A DNA stretch of 64,000 nucleotides, from NCBI RefSeq assembly GCF_050107595.1, contig NZ_JBNILH010000003.1, positions 248,001 through 312,000 of the forward strand, read 5' to 3'. Position 1 is the first letter of the stretch. Each line of letters starts with the position of its first letter. The notes beneath the pieces are model-generated. The model did no database searches, was not told where the DNA came from, and worked only from the letters and a program-made list of their open reading frames with translations. Source of the stretch: Bacillus_AB infantis_C. Its GTDB lineage: Bacteria > Bacillota > Bacilli > Bacillales > Cytobacillaceae. This document shows positions 1 through 8,899 of this stretch, in pieces. The position numbers were made by a program, and so were the translations under genes.

Positions 1-1
1 T

Positions 2-898
2 AGCATCCTGTATTTTGCCGGAATGTCCTTCATCTCCTTTCTGATTTTCCTGGCAGTCCGCTATCACCGGGAATCTTACTTTTATAAAAGCCTGGAGGAC
101 CGGGTTGGCGACCTCGACCCCGGGAGCATCCCTGCCCCTTCCAGCCCGTTTGAAAAGACCGTGGAAGAAGCGATGTCTGAGCAGTCAACTTTGCTGAAAA
201 AAGAGGCCCGGGATCTCCACCTTGCCCTCGAGACCGAAAAGGATCAGCTGCTTGCCTGGATTCATGAAGTGAAAACACCGCTGACTGCCCTTCATCTGAT
301 GATTGAAAGAATGGAAGACGGACCGCTCAAATCGAGCCTTACCTATGAATGGCTCCGCATCCATCTGCTCCTCGACCAGCAGCTTCACCAGAAGCGGATT
401 CCGTTTATTGAGAATGACCTGTATATCCAGAAGATTGATCTGGAGGAGGTCATCCATCACGAGCTTCTGACGATGAAAGCCTGGTGCATTCAAAAGGGAA
501 TCGGCTTTGACATTAGCCTCGAAGAGACAGAGGTGCTGACAGACGGCAAATGGCTGGCTTTCATCATCCGGCAGATCCTGACGAACAGCATTAAATACAG
601 CGATGCAGGAGATATTAAGATAAAAAGCTGGAAACAGAGCGGCCAGTCAAGGCTTGAAATCCGCGATTTCGGGCGCGGCATCGATCCGAGAGACCTGCCC
701 CGCATTTTTGATAAAGGCTTTACATCCACAACCAAGCATGAAGACCATGCCTCAACAGGGATGGGGCTGTATCTTACAAAAAAAGCGGCTGTTCCGCTTC
801 TCATTGAGATAGAGGTTCAATCCATTCTTGGTGAAGGTACTGCTTTTACTCTTTTATTCCCCAAAAGGAATGATTTCTCTCAAGTGATCAGCATGTGA
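2..898 (+). CDS. BceS-type sensor histidine kinase, 5' partial
   Basis: Membrane histidine kinase of the intramembrane-sensing (BceS/PsdS) type, expected to monitor the adjacent BceAB-type exporter and phosphorylate a BceR-type regulator. The frame is open to the left edge, so the start and most of the two membrane helices are missing; the tail of a helix (FISFLIFLAV) is visible. The phospho-acceptor His lies in AWIHEVKTPL, about 81 codons after the first visible Met, followed by an N-box (ILTNSIKYS) and G-boxes (RDFGRGI, TGMGLYL). Family members have about 330-350 residues, so some 40-50 are missing. The stop codon sits inside the palindrome at 890-915. The regulator gene is presumably further left. 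Confidence 0.9.
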   Translation, partial: SILYFAGMSFISFLIFLAVRYHRESYFYKSLEDRVGDLDPGSIPAPSSPFEKTVEEAMSEQSTLLKKEARDLHLALETEKDQLLAWIHEVKTPLTALHLMIERMEDGPLKSSLTYEWLRIHLLLDQQLHQKRIPFIENDLYIQKIDLEEVIHHELLTMKAWCIQKGIGFDISLEETEVLTDGKWLAFIIRQILTNSIKYSDAGDIKIKSWKQSGQSRLEIRDFGRGIDPRDLPRIFDKGFTSTTKHEDHASTGMGLYLTKKAAVPLLIEIEVQSILGEGTAFTLLFPKRNDFSQVISM

Positions 899-915
899 CA
901 AGATTGTCACATGCT
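890..915. promoter_or_regulatory. Perfect palindrome: terminator and probable BceR operator
   Basis: Two perfect 11-base arms (890-900 and 905-915) flank the loop AGAT; a T-rich tract follows, so it can end the kinase transcript. Its core TGACA-AGAT-TGTCA also fits the TNACA-N4-TGTNA pattern of BceR-type operators. Downstream is a perfect -10 (TATAAT, 963-968), but 17 bases before it only AGGATT is found, a poor -35, as expected of a promoter that needs an activator. A dual role is inferred. Confidence 0.65.
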
Positions 916-999
916 TTTCCTTTTTGTTCGTCTGCTGCAAGGATTTCCATCAGGGTTCTTTTTATAATAAAGCTATCAAGATAAGAGGAGGAAGCTTAT

Positions 1000-1761
1000 A
1001 TGGCGATTCTAGAAGCAATCAAGCTCCATAAAAGCTACGGTACAAAGCTGAACCGGCAGGAGGTGCTGAAGGGCATTGACCTGGCAATTCACGAAGGCGA
1101 GTTTGTCGGCATCATGGGGGCCTCCGGCTCGGGAAAAACAACCTTGCTGAATGTATTATCATCAATCGATAAAGCAACCGGCGGAACGATCCGGATTGAA
1201 GATAAGGAAATGACAGTCATGAAGGAAAAACAGCTGGCCGAATTCAGGAAGAATCACCTCGGCTTTATTTTTCAGGATTATAACCTCCTGGATACACTGA
1301 CGGTAAAGGAAAATATCCTACTGCCGCTGTCCATCTCGAAGGTGGCAAAAAAGGAGGCAGACCAGCGCTTCCACGCCATCGCGGAAGAGCTTGGCATCAT
1401 GGACCTGAAAGATAAATACCCGAATGAAATATCTGGCGGACAGAAGCAGCGGACCTCAGCAGCGCGGGCTTTCATCCATGAGCCAAGCATCATCTTCGCC
1501 GATGAGCCGACAGGGGCTCTCGATTCAAAGTCAGCCGCAGACCTTCTGAACAAGCTGGGCGGACTGAATGAAAGCCGCAGGGCAACAATTGTTATGGTCA
1601 CCCACGATCCCGCCGCGGCGAGCTACTGCAGCCGCGTGATTTTCATCAAAGACGGGCAGATCTACACGCAGCTGAATAAAGGAGAGCAGACAAGGCAGGC
1701 GTTCTTCAAGGATATTATGAAGACGCAGGCAGTACTGGGCGGTGTGCAGGATGAGCGTTAA
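1000..1761 (+). CDS. BceA-type peptide antibiotic ABC transporter, ATPase
   Basis: ATP-binding subunit of a BceAB-type transporter, which frees lipid II cycle intermediates from peptide antibiotics and drives kinase signalling. Of 253 residues, Walker A is GASGSGKT (40-47), the signature ISGGQKQR (144-151) and Walker B IIFADEP (164-170), with the switch His in MVTHDP. The signature is followed by TSAARAF, a slight departure from the common VAIARA. The start follows a strong AGAGGAGGAAG site. The end overlaps the permease start by 11 bases, so the two are co-translated. The substrate cannot be read from sequence. Confidence 0.95.
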   Translation: MAILEAIKLHKSYGTKLNRQEVLKGIDLAIHEGEFVGIMGASGSGKTTLLNVLSSIDKATGGTIRIEDKEMTVMKEKQLAEFRKNHLGFIFQDYNLLDTLTVKENILLPLSISKVAKKEADQRFHAIAEELGIMDLKDKYPNEISGGQKQRTSAARAFIHEPSIIFADEPTGALDSKSAADLLNKLGGLNESRRATIVMVTHDPAAASYCSRVIFIKDGQIYTQLNKGEQTRQAFFKDIMKTQAVLGGVQDER

Positions 1762-3697
1762 CCAGCTGATTTGGAAAAATCTGAAGAAGAATGTAAAAAA
1801 TTATTATCTGTACATCTTTGCCCTTATCTTCAGCTCAGCCTTATATTTCGCGTTTGTCACCCTTCAGTATGACCCGGCGATGGACGAGATTGAGGGCTCC
1901 ATCAAGGGCGGTGCCGGGATGAAAGCGGCCTCTGTACTCCTGGTGGCCATTGTGGCGGTATTCCTTGTCTATGCCAACAGCCTTTTTACAAAAAGGCGCA
2001 GCCGGGAAATCGGCTTATTTCAGCTGATCGGAATGACGAAAAGCCGGATATTCCGAATCCTGACAGCAGAGAACTTTCTGCTGTATTACGGCTCACTTCT
2101 GATCGGCATGCTGGCAGGGTTCCTGGTTTCCAAGCTGATGATGATGATTCTGTTTAAAATCACTGGTGTCGATGATGTCGCTGAGCTTTATTTTTCCAAT
2201 AAGGCCCTCGTACAGACCCTTATCGTCTTTACGGCCATCTACCTGCTCATTATGCTGGTGAACTATCTGTTCATTAAAGGGCAGAGCATCCTGTCCCTCT
2301 TCAGGGTGCAGTCATCCGCTGAAGAAAAAATCCGGAAGATCTCTATTTTCAATATCATCATCGGCATTCTCGGCATCATACTGATTGCGGCCGGCTATTA
2401 TGTGTCAGGCATCCTGTTTGAAGGAGATTTCACATCGATGCCGGCACTGTTCGGGGCAATGATCTTCATTTTAGGAGCTGTCATTCTTGGCACCTATTTC
2501 TTCTATAAAGGCTCAGTCAGCTTCATCATCTACCTGATCCGCAGGAAAAAGGGCGGATATTTAAATGTAAAAGAAGTGCTTTCCCTTTCGTCCATCATGT
2601 TCCGGATGAAATCGAATGCGCTGCTGCTGACGATCATCACTACGGTTTCCGCCCTGGCGATCGGATTGCTTTCACTCAGCTATATTTCCTATTATTCGGC
2701 TGAAAAAATGGCCCGGGATAATGTGCCAAATGATTTTTCTTTTACGATTGAAGATAGCGCAGAACAGTTCAAGCAGGAGCTGGATTCAAAAAACATTGAT
2801 TACAGGGAAAAACGGATTGAAGTAGTTACAGCCTCTATTGATGTCAAAGACATTCAAGGTAAAAAGCTGGAGGAAATGAATTTCGATACCGATAAGATGG
2901 ACTTGCCGGTCATCAGTGAAAGCTCGGCCGGGAGAAAAGACCTGGATGAAAATGAGGTCATTTTTACAGGCTACAGCGACGTTCTTCAAAGGTTCATGCC
3001 CTTGAAGGATTCCGGAAAGGTTGAGCTTCACACTAAGAATGAGGATATCCCGCTCAATTACATTGGCCTGGAAAAGGATTATTTGATTCCGCTTTATTAC
3101 ACAAAAGGCGGCCTCCAGACCGCTATCGTGGATGACGCTGTTTTTGAACAGCTGAAGGAGGAGAAGGTTCCTGGACTGCAGGATAAGAATAATGTGTATA
3201 TCGGCATTGATATAAAAGATCAGGAACGCCTTAATGACGCCAATGAAGCCTTCCATGCACTGAAGCTCGGGGAAAACGGGGAAAACGATTCACAGCTTGA
3301 TGTGATGATCAGCCAGAAGAGCAATATGGGGCTCATCATGTTCATTGTGGGCTTCCTTGGGCTCTCATTCCTTGTCACTTCCGGCTGTATCCTGTATTTC
3401 AAGCAGATGGGCGAAAGCGAGGATGAAAAGCCGAACTTCACGATCCTCCGCAAGCTGGGATTCACCACAGGAGATCTCATGAAGGGCCTCCAGGCCAAGC
3501 AGCTGTTCAGCTTCGGAATCCCGCTCGCAATCGGGCTTGTCCACAGCTACTTCGCCGTACAGTCCGGCTGGTTCATGTTCGGGGCCGAAGTATGGACGCC
3601 CATGATCAGCGTCATGATCCTATACACCATCCTGTACTCCATCTTTGGCATACTATCTGTCCTCTACTCCAAAAAGGTTGTAAAGGATGCACTATAA
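1751..3697 (+). CDS. BceB-type ABC transporter permease
   Basis: Permease of the BceAB-type exporter, 648 residues with the FtsX-like layout: one N-terminal helix, three helices around residues 50-170, further helices to about 310, a large hydrophilic extracytoplasmic domain at about 310-530, and three C-terminal helices. That extracellular domain is the family hallmark and mediates peptide sensing with the kinase. ATG at 1751 is preferred over an in-frame GTG at 1742 because it sits inside the ATPase gene at a normal overlap. The stop is 3 bases before the duplicated hairpin at 3700-3777, which may act as terminator. Confidence 0.94.
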   Translation: MSVNQLIWKNLKKNVKNYYLYIFALIFSSALYFAFVTLQYDPAMDEIEGSIKGGAGMKAASVLLVAIVAVFLVYANSLFTKRRSREIGLFQLIGMTKSRIFRILTAENFLLYYGSLLIGMLAGFLVSKLMMMILFKITGVDDVAELYFSNKALVQTLIVFTAIYLLIMLVNYLFIKGQSILSLFRVQSSAEEKIRKISIFNIIIGILGIILIAAGYYVSGILFEGDFTSMPALFGAMIFILGAVILGTYFFYKGSVSFIIYLIRRKKGGYLNVKEVLSLSSIMFRMKSNALLLTIITTVSALAIGLLSLSYISYYSAEKMARDNVPNDFSFTIEDSAEQFKQELDSKNIDYREKRIEVVTASIDVKDIQGKKLEEMNFDTDKMDLPVISESSAGRKDLDENEVIFTGYSDVLQRFMPLKDSGKVELHTKNEDIPLNYIGLEKDYLIPLYYTKGGLQTAIVDDAVFEQLKEEKVPGLQDKNNVYIGIDIKDQERLNDANEAFHALKLGENGENDSQLDVMISQKSNMGLIMFIVGFLGLSFLVTSGCILYFKQMGESEDEKPNFTILRKLGFTTGDLMKGLQAKQLFSFGIPLAIGLVHSYFAVQSGWFMFGAEVWTPMISVMILYTILYSIFGILSVLYSKKVVKDAL

Positions 3698-3699
3698 GC

Positions 3700-3777
3700 G
3701 AGCCAAGGGGACAGACCCCTTGGCTCAAAACAGCTGCAGAGCCAGGGGGACAGACCCCCTGGCTCAAACCAGCTGCA
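3700..3777. repeat. Two tandem 39-bp hairpin units with a compensatory change
   Basis: Units 3700-3738 and 3739-3777 match at 36 of 39 positions. The first 27 bases of each form a perfect hairpin: 11-base arms around the loop ACAGA. Two of the three differences, at unit positions 7 and 21, are base-pairing partners and change an A-T pair to G-C. The units lie between the convergent bceB-type and LysE-type genes; the LysE stop codon is inside the second unit. No T-run follows, so simple termination is not obvious. Confidence 0.85.
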
Positions 3778-4371
3778 CCACCATATAGATCGCCATGGCC
3801 CAGATAATGAGGGCAGAAATTTTATTCATCCAGACGAGGAATTTGCCGTTTTTGTCGATCTGGCCGAGTTTCCTGCCTGCGAAGGCCAGGCCCAGGAACC
3901 AGATCCATGAGACGCCAATGCAGCCTGCAGAGAACAGCCATTTTTCATAGCCTTCATAGGCGAGGGAGCTTGTTCCGATTACCCCGATCGTGTCCATGAT
4001 AGCATGGGGATTCAGCAAGGAAACTGAGGCGGCGAAGGCAATCTGGCGCTTTGCCGTAAAGCTGCCCTGCCCTTCTCCTGCTGCGGCTCCGGCCTGCTTT
4101 TCCACATTTGCCAGCCCATATAAGCAAGAAACAAAGCTCCCGCTGCAAATAGCAGCATCCGCAGCCATTCAAAGCTGAAAACAATGATCGACACCCCCGC
4201 TACTGCGAGCGATATCAAGATGGTATCGCATATCCCCGCCGTCACCACCGCCGGCAGCACACCGGTAAACCTTTTATGTAAAGCCCCCTGATTAAAAATA
4301 AATACATTCTGCACACCAAGCGGCAAAATAAGGCCGAAGGCTAGAATCATTCCATGCAGCAGTACTTCCAA
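3764..4371 (-). pseudogene. LysE/ArgO-family amino acid exporter, frameshifted (YisU-like)
   Basis: Would encode a LysE-superfamily exporter of basic amino acids with about six helices. The N-terminal half reads MILAFGLILPLGVQNVFIF up to YMGWQMWKSRPEP; the C-terminal half (GQGSFTAKRQIAFAASVSLL, then NPHA) is in another frame. The switch falls near 4095-4110 and needs one extra base in a GC-rich stretch (CCGCA for an expected CCGGCA). Start chosen: TTG at 4371, eight bases after GGGAGG; longer forms upstream have no site. Both halves keep family-like sequence, so the damage is recent or a sequencing error. The stop lies in the hairpin repeat. Confidence 0.8.
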
Positions 4372-4471
4372 TTTGATTACCTCCCATCCTTTAATAGAAT
4401 AGCGGAGGAAAAGAATTCTGTCTTCAGCCATTTGCCCGCAAGCCATTTTAGTTTCAGCTTCCTTGCTTCCC

Positions 4472-4498
4472 GGGCCACGGGACCCGACCCCCTGGCCC
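4472..4498. repeat. Degenerate relative of the 3.7-kb hairpin
   Basis: A 27-base imperfect inverted repeat (GGGCCA...TGGCCC) around GGGACCCGACCCC. It has the same length and nearly the same core as the hairpins at 3700-3777 but with two mismatched pairs. It stands upstream of the LysE-type gene, so copies of the element flank that gene on both sides. Confidence 0.5.
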
Positions 4499-4636
4499 AA
4501 ATTATCAACTTTAATATGGTAAATATGATTAATTGAAAATCGCCTGCTGTCTGGGATAAAAGTAATCAAATTTGTCTTAATCGAGAATTCCCTAGGGAGA
4601 AAGCTACTTTAAAACAGTTTTACTCATACCTATCGC

Positions 4637-4691
4637 TTGACAAACCCCACCCCAATATATAATAATTTATATCTGATTATAATAATTATAG
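4637..4691 (+). promoter_or_regulatory. ahpCF promoter with PerR box
   Basis: A perfect -35 (TTGACA, 4637-4642) is followed by overlapping -10 candidates (TATAAT 4658-4663; TAATAA 4660-4665 gives 17-base spacing). TTATAATAATTATAG at 4677-4691 matches the Per box TTATAATNATTATAA at all but the last position and covers the likely start of transcription. PerR repression relieved by peroxide is therefore expected. ATG is 68 bases further on. Confidence 0.85.
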
Positions 4692-4759
4692 ATAAGTAAT
4701 GGTGATGTCCCCTGGACATACTATTATTTTCTAAAAAAAATACTTAGGAGGATTTTCAA

Positions 4760-5323
4760 ATGTCTTTAATTGGAAAAGAAGTACTGCCATTCTCAGCAAA
4801 AGCTTACTTTAACGGTGATTTCATCGATGTAACAGAAGAAAACTTCAAAGGAAAGTGGAGCGTAGTCTGCTTCTACCCTGCAGATTTCACTTTCGTATGC
4901 CCAACTGAGCTTGAAGACCTTCAGAACGAATATGCAACTTTGAAAGATCTTGGAGTTGAAGTGTACTCTGTTTCTACAGACACTCACTTTACACATAAAG
5001 CTTGGCATGACCACTCAGAAGCGATCGGCAAGATCGAGTACGTTATGATCGGCGACCCATCACAGAAGATCACTCGCAACTTCGATGTTCTTGACGAAGA
5101 GGAAGGCCTTGCAGACCGCGGTACTTTCATCATCGATCCAGACGGCATCATCCAGACAGTAGAAATCAATGCAGGCGGCATCGGCCGTGACGCAAGCACA
5201 ATCGTGAACAAGATCAAAGCAGCCCAATATGTACGCAACAATCCAGGCGAAGTTTGCCCTGCTAAATGGCAGGAAGGCGGAGAAACACTTAAGCCAAGCC
5301 TTGACCTTGTAGGAAAAATCTAA
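4760..5323 (+). CDS. ahpC: Alkyl hydroperoxide reductase subunit C (peroxiredoxin)
   Basis: Typical 2-Cys peroxiredoxin (AhpC/Prx1 class) that reduces hydrogen peroxide and organic hydroperoxides in the cytoplasm and is recycled by AhpF. In 187 residues the peroxidatic Cys is C47 in FVCPTE and the resolving Cys lies in GEVCPAKW near the C-terminus; the arginine-containing active-site stretch (GDPSQKITR) is present. Length and both Cys motifs fit the family exactly. Ribosome site AGGAGG at normal distance. First gene of a two-gene operon, 13 bases before ahpF, controlled by the PerR box upstream. Confidence 0.98.
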   Translation: MSLIGKEVLPFSAKAYFNGDFIDVTEENFKGKWSVVCFYPADFTFVCPTELEDLQNEYATLKDLGVEVYSVSTDTHFTHKAWHDHSEAIGKIEYVMIGDPSQKITRNFDVLDEEEGLADRGTFIIDPDGIIQTVEINAGGIGRDASTIVNKIKAAQYVRNNPGEVCPAKWQEGGETLKPSLDLVGKI

Positions 5324-5336
5324 GGAGAGAATTTAA

Positions 5337-6866
5337 ATGGTACTAGATGCAGATATAAAAGCACAGTTAGCTCAATATCTTCAGTTAATGGAAGGTGAGG
5401 TCCTGCTTAAGGTCAGCGCAGGCTCTGACGACGTCTCCCGCGATATGCTGGCACTGGTAGACGAATTGGCCTCCATGTCATCCAGCATTAAGGTGGAAAA
5501 AGCAGAATTGCATAGGACACCAAGCTTTAGTGTGAATCGGATCGGTGAAGATACAGGAGTAACTTTTGCCGGTATCCCTCTAGGACATGAATTCACTTCA
5601 CTGGTGCTTGCATTGCTGCAGGTCAGCGGAAGGGCGCCTAAAGCCGACCAGAAGGTTATTGACCAGATCAAAAACATCAAAGGCGAGTATCACTTTGAAT
5701 CATATATCAGCCTGAGCTGCCATAACTGCCCTGATGTGGTACAGGCACTCAATCTGATGAGCGTCCTTAATCCAAACATTACGCATACGATGATTGACGG
5801 CGCCGCTTTCAAAGAAGAAGTTGAGAGCAGAGACATCATGGCTGTTCCAACTGTCTTCCTGAACGGCGAATCATTCGGCAGCGGCCGCATGAGCCTGGAA
5901 GAAATTCTTGGCAAAATGGGCAGCGGCCCGGATGCATCCGAGCTGTCTGATAAAGACCCTTACGATGTCCTTGTTGTCGGCGGCGGCCCTGCCGGCGCGA
6001 GTGCTGCAATCTATGCGGCACGTAAAGGCATCCGCACCGGCATTGTAGCCGAGCGCTTTGGCGGCCAGGTTATGGATACTCTTGGCATCGAGAACTTCAT
6101 CAGCGTCAAGCATACGGAAGGCCCTAAGCTTGTTGCAAGCCTTGAAGAGCATGTGAAAGAGTACGACATTGATGTAATGAACCTCCAGCGCGCGAAGAGC
6201 CTGGAAAAGAAAGACATGATCGAGATTGAACTTGAAAACGGCGCTGTGCTGAAGAGCAAGAGCGTCATCCTTTCTACAGGTGCCCGCTGGCGCAATGTCG
6301 GCGTTCCTGGGGAAGCCGAATTCAAGAACAAAGGTGTGGCATACTGCCCTCACTGTGATGGCCCGCTCTTTGAAGGAAAAGATGTCGCTGTTATCGGCGG
6401 CGGAAACTCCGGAATTGAAGCGGCGATCGACCTTGCCGGTATTGTCAAGCATGTAACCGTGCTTGAATTCAATCCTGAGCTGAAGGCCGATGCTGTCCTC
6501 CAGGACCGCCTGTACAGCCTGCCTAACGTAACTGTCCTGAAGAACGTTCAGACTAAGGAAATCACCGGTACTGATAAAGTGAACGGCATTTCCTATGTTG
6601 ACCGCGAAACAGGAGAAGATCATCATGTAGAGCTTCAGGGTGTCTTCGTCCAGATTGGTCTTATACCAAACACAGACTGGCTCGGGGATGAAATCGAGCG
6701 TACCCGCTTCGGCGAAATCATCGTGGACAAGCATGGCGCGACCAGCCTCCCTGGTGTATTTGCAGCCGGCGACTGCACAGACAGCGCCTATAAGCAAATC
6801 ATCATCTCTATGGGATCCGGTGCAACAGCTTCTCTCGGCGCGTTTGATTACCTGATCCGCAACTAA
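5337..6866 (+). CDS. ahpF: Alkyl hydroperoxide reductase subunit F (NADH-dependent)
   Basis: Flavoprotein disulfide reductase that passes electrons from NADH through FAD and two disulfides to AhpC. 509 residues: an N-terminal double thioredoxin-like domain with C128-HN-C131, a linker, the FAD site (VVGGGPAGASAA), the NADH-side CPHC active site in YCPHCDGPLF, an NAD site (VIGGGNSGIEAA) and a C-terminal FAD motif (GVFAAGDCTD). All redox motifs are intact. Start follows AAGGAGAG. Ends at a strong bidirectional terminator. Confidence 0.98.
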   Translation: MVLDADIKAQLAQYLQLMEGEVLLKVSAGSDDVSRDMLALVDELASMSSSIKVEKAELHRTPSFSVNRIGEDTGVTFAGIPLGHEFTSLVLALLQVSGRAPKADQKVIDQIKNIKGEYHFESYISLSCHNCPDVVQALNLMSVLNPNITHTMIDGAAFKEEVESRDIMAVPTVFLNGESFGSGRMSLEEILGKMGSGPDASELSDKDPYDVLVVGGGPAGASAAIYAARKGIRTGIVAERFGGQVMDTLGIENFISVKHTEGPKLVASLEEHVKEYDIDVMNLQRAKSLEKKDMIEIELENGAVLKSKSVILSTGARWRNVGVPGEAEFKNKGVAYCPHCDGPLFEGKDVAVIGGGNSGIEAAIDLAGIVKHVTVLEFNPELKADAVLQDRLYSLPNVTVLKNVQTKEITGTDKVNGISYVDRETGEDHHVELQGVFVQIGLIPNTDWLGDEIERTRFGEIIVDKHGATSLPGVFAAGDCTDSAYKQIIISMGSGATASLGAFDYLIRN

Positions 6867-6868
6867 AA

Positions 6869-6904
6869 AAAAGCCGCTTTGCTATTGCAGCAGAGCGGCT
6901 TTTC
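6869..6904. terminator. Bidirectional terminator, ahpF / MFS gene
   Basis: Ten-base arms AAAAGCCGCT (6869-6878) and AGCGGCTTTT (6894-6903) give an A-tract, hairpin and T-tract on both strands. It serves ahpF on + and the MFS gene on the minus strand. Confidence 0.9.
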
Positions 6905-6979
6905 TTATACATTCTCCACGGGCGCCTCGGCAGCAAAAAAAGCTGCCTGGCATCAAACCATTCAGCTCCCTTAACTACA

Positions 6980-8179
6980 TCAGCCGGCAGACAATTTCCC
7001 CGCTAATTTTTTCTTCTTTTTTCCTGGCTCAGCCCATAAGAATGAAAGGCCAATCGAAAGGACAATCATCACAGCAGCAAAGTAAAATGGATAGTCATAG
7101 TTCACATCAAACAGCATGCCGCCGATGATAGGGCCCAATACATTTCCAATGCTCGTGAACATCGAGTTCATGCCGCCGACAAATCCCTGCTCATTCCCTG
7201 CTATTTTGGAAAGATAAGTGGTGGCAGCAGGCCTGATCAAATCAAAGCCGACGAAAACCGTCATTGTAACCATCAGAATCGCTGCATAAGAGTTCACCGT
7301 CGTCATCAGAAATACAAGTACAGCCGAAAAGATCAGGCAATAGCGGATCAGGCGGATTTCCCCAAGCCAGATTGTAAGCCGGTTAAAGAAAACAATCTGG
7401 ACAACGGCACCAAGAATCGCTCCCCCTGTAATCATGATCGCTATATCCTTTGGCGAAAATCCGAATTTGTGGTCGGCAAACAATGAGAACAGCGACTCAA
7501 AAGACGCCAGGCCAAAGGCGGAGATCAGAATGATGACAAACGGAATGAAATAGATTGGGGCAAAGACCCGCTTGAAGCCTGCCTTCTGTGCTCCGGCTGC
7601 CTCCGTTTCCTCATTTTCCGGATTCCGCTCCGGCTCTTTCAGCGTAATCAGCGATAAGACAGCAGCACCAAGGGCAAAAGCCGCTGCAAAAAAGAACGGA
7701 AGCCTTGTGTCTGCTTCAGCTAAAAATCCGCCGATGGCAGGCCCGATTATGAATCCTGTCGAGATGGCCGCTGACATATAGCCAAGCGCCTTTGGCCTGG
7801 ATTTAATCGTCGTAATATCAGCAATGAATGCCGTAACAGCAGGCATGATGAACGCAGCACTCACGCCTCCAAGGATGCGGGAGATAAATAGAGGCATAAC
7901 AGACTTCCCCAGGCCGAACAAGAGCTCAGACGCACTGAAAATGAACAGGCCGATCACAATCATCCTCTTCCTGCCGAACTGGTCTGCCCATCTTCCCGCA
8001 ATAGGCGACACAATCAGCTGGGCGCCCGCAAAGGCAGCAATCATATAGCCGACTACAGTGCCTGATATATTCAATTCATTCATAATGGCAGGTGTAACAG
8101 GAATCACAAGGCCGATTCCCAGAAAGGCAATCAGCAGATTCATAAGCAGAATGGCCAAAGCAAAATTATTTCTTTTCAT
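6980..8179 (-). CDS. MFS multidrug efflux transporter (NorA/Bmr-like, DHA1)
   Basis: Proton-driven drug exporter of the DHA1 group with 12 predicted helices in 399 residues. Motif A is GRWADQFGRKR in the loop after helix 2, and motif C, typical of antiporters, is in helix 5 (GFIIGPAIGGF). The start is MKRNNF because GGAGGAAGAGGT directly precedes it; upstream Met codons overlap the regulator and lack a site. It follows the TetR gene by 20 bases, forming a regulator-pump operon likely derepressed by a drug-like ligand. Substrate unknown. Confidence 0.9.
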   Translation of the reverse strand: MKRNNFALAILLMNLLIAFLGIGLVIPVTPAIMNELNISGTVVGYMIAAFAGAQLIVSPIAGRWADQFGRKRMIVIGLFIFSASELLFGLGKSVMPLFISRILGGVSAAFIMPAVTAFIADITTIKSRPKALGYMSAAISTGFIIGPAIGGFLAEADTRLPFFFAAAFALGAAVLSLITLKEPERNPENEETEAAGAQKAGFKRVFAPIYFIPFVIILISAFGLASFESLFSLFADHKFGFSPKDIAIMITGGAILGAVVQIVFFNRLTIWLGEIRLIRYCLIFSAVLVFLMTTVNSYAAILMVTMTVFVGFDLIRPAATTYLSKIAGNEQGFVGGMNSMFTSIGNVLGPIIGGMLFDVNYDYPFYFAAVMIVLSIGLSFLWAEPGKKKKKLAGKLSAG

Positions 8180-8199
8180 ACCTCTTCCTCCTGTAGGTG

Positions 8200-8805
8200 T
8201 CATTTCCTGCTGAGCTGGCTGGATACCCCTCTCCAATAGACACGCCAGGAAAAATCAAGCTTCTCCTGGACCCTTGATGCATCTCCTGTCAACAGTTCGA
8301 AAAACAAACCATCCAATACAGCTGTATACGCCACTGCGGCCGGCCCCGCTCCCACCTCGCTGTCAATCTGGCCGTCCTCTTCTCCTTTACTGGCAGCAAG
8401 GATAAGCATTTCCTCCAGATGATCGACATACTTCCGGCCGAATTCCTCCGCCTCTTTTGACAGATGGGCAGGCTGGAAGAACAGCATCCTTAATAAAAAC
8501 TTCGTAAAGTCATCGTTCCCGTAGCGGTCCCGGTATTGTAAAAGAAAACCATAAAGGAAGTCTTCCAGCCGGCTCTCCTTATTGGTTTCTGCATAGTCAT
8601 CCAAAAACCTCAGTTCGTCCTTCAGCACATCATCCAGCACTTCCAGCAGCAGCTCATCTTTTCCATTGAAGTGTGTATAAATAGATTGCTTCCTGATACC
8701 GACTTCTTCTGCAATATTAGCCATTGAGGCCCCTTCATAGCCAAACTGGGCAAAATGCTTCAAAGCAGTCATTTTGATTCTTTCTCTGGTCAGCTCAACA
8801 GCCAA
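8200..8805 (-). CDS. TetR/AcrR-family transcriptional regulator
   Basis: Repressor of 201 residues. The N-terminal helix-turn-helix (about residues 10-55) contains YEGASMANIAEEVGIRKQSI, then YTHF, the usual TetR recognition core. The C-terminal ligand domain is poorly conserved, as is normal. TTG start preceded by AAGGGG; no in-frame ATG precedes it. It is the first gene of the efflux operon and sits beside a palindromic operator at 8821-8834, so autoregulation and control of the pump are likely. Confidence 0.9.
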   Translation of the reverse strand: MAVELTRERIKMTALKHFAQFGYEGASMANIAEEVGIRKQSIYTHFNGKDELLLEVLDDVLKDELRFLDDYAETNKESRLEDFLYGFLLQYRDRYGNDDFTKFLLRMLFFQPAHLSKEAEEFGRKYVDHLEEMLILAASKGEEDGQIDSEVGAGPAAVAYTAVLDGLFFELLTGDASRVQEKLDFSWRVYWRGVSSQLSRK

Positions 8806-8820
8806 AGCTAAATCCCCTTC

Positions 8821-8834
8821 CTAACGTTCGTTAG
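8821..8834. promoter_or_regulatory. TetR-type operator
   Basis: CTAACG-TT-CGTTAG, perfect 6-base arms with a 2-base centre, starts 16 bases upstream of the regulator TTG codon. Position and symmetry fit an autoregulatory TetR site. Confidence 0.75.
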
Positions 8835-8899
8835 TCATATTAAACACCGAAACCGCGGGAAAGTCAACCTTCTGATTTGTGCTGGAGCATCCTCCGGAA

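Noticed and set aside
5871..6797. 308-codon open frame antisense to ahpF
   Set aside because: Same reason: ahpF is unmistakable and the reverse frame has no family features.
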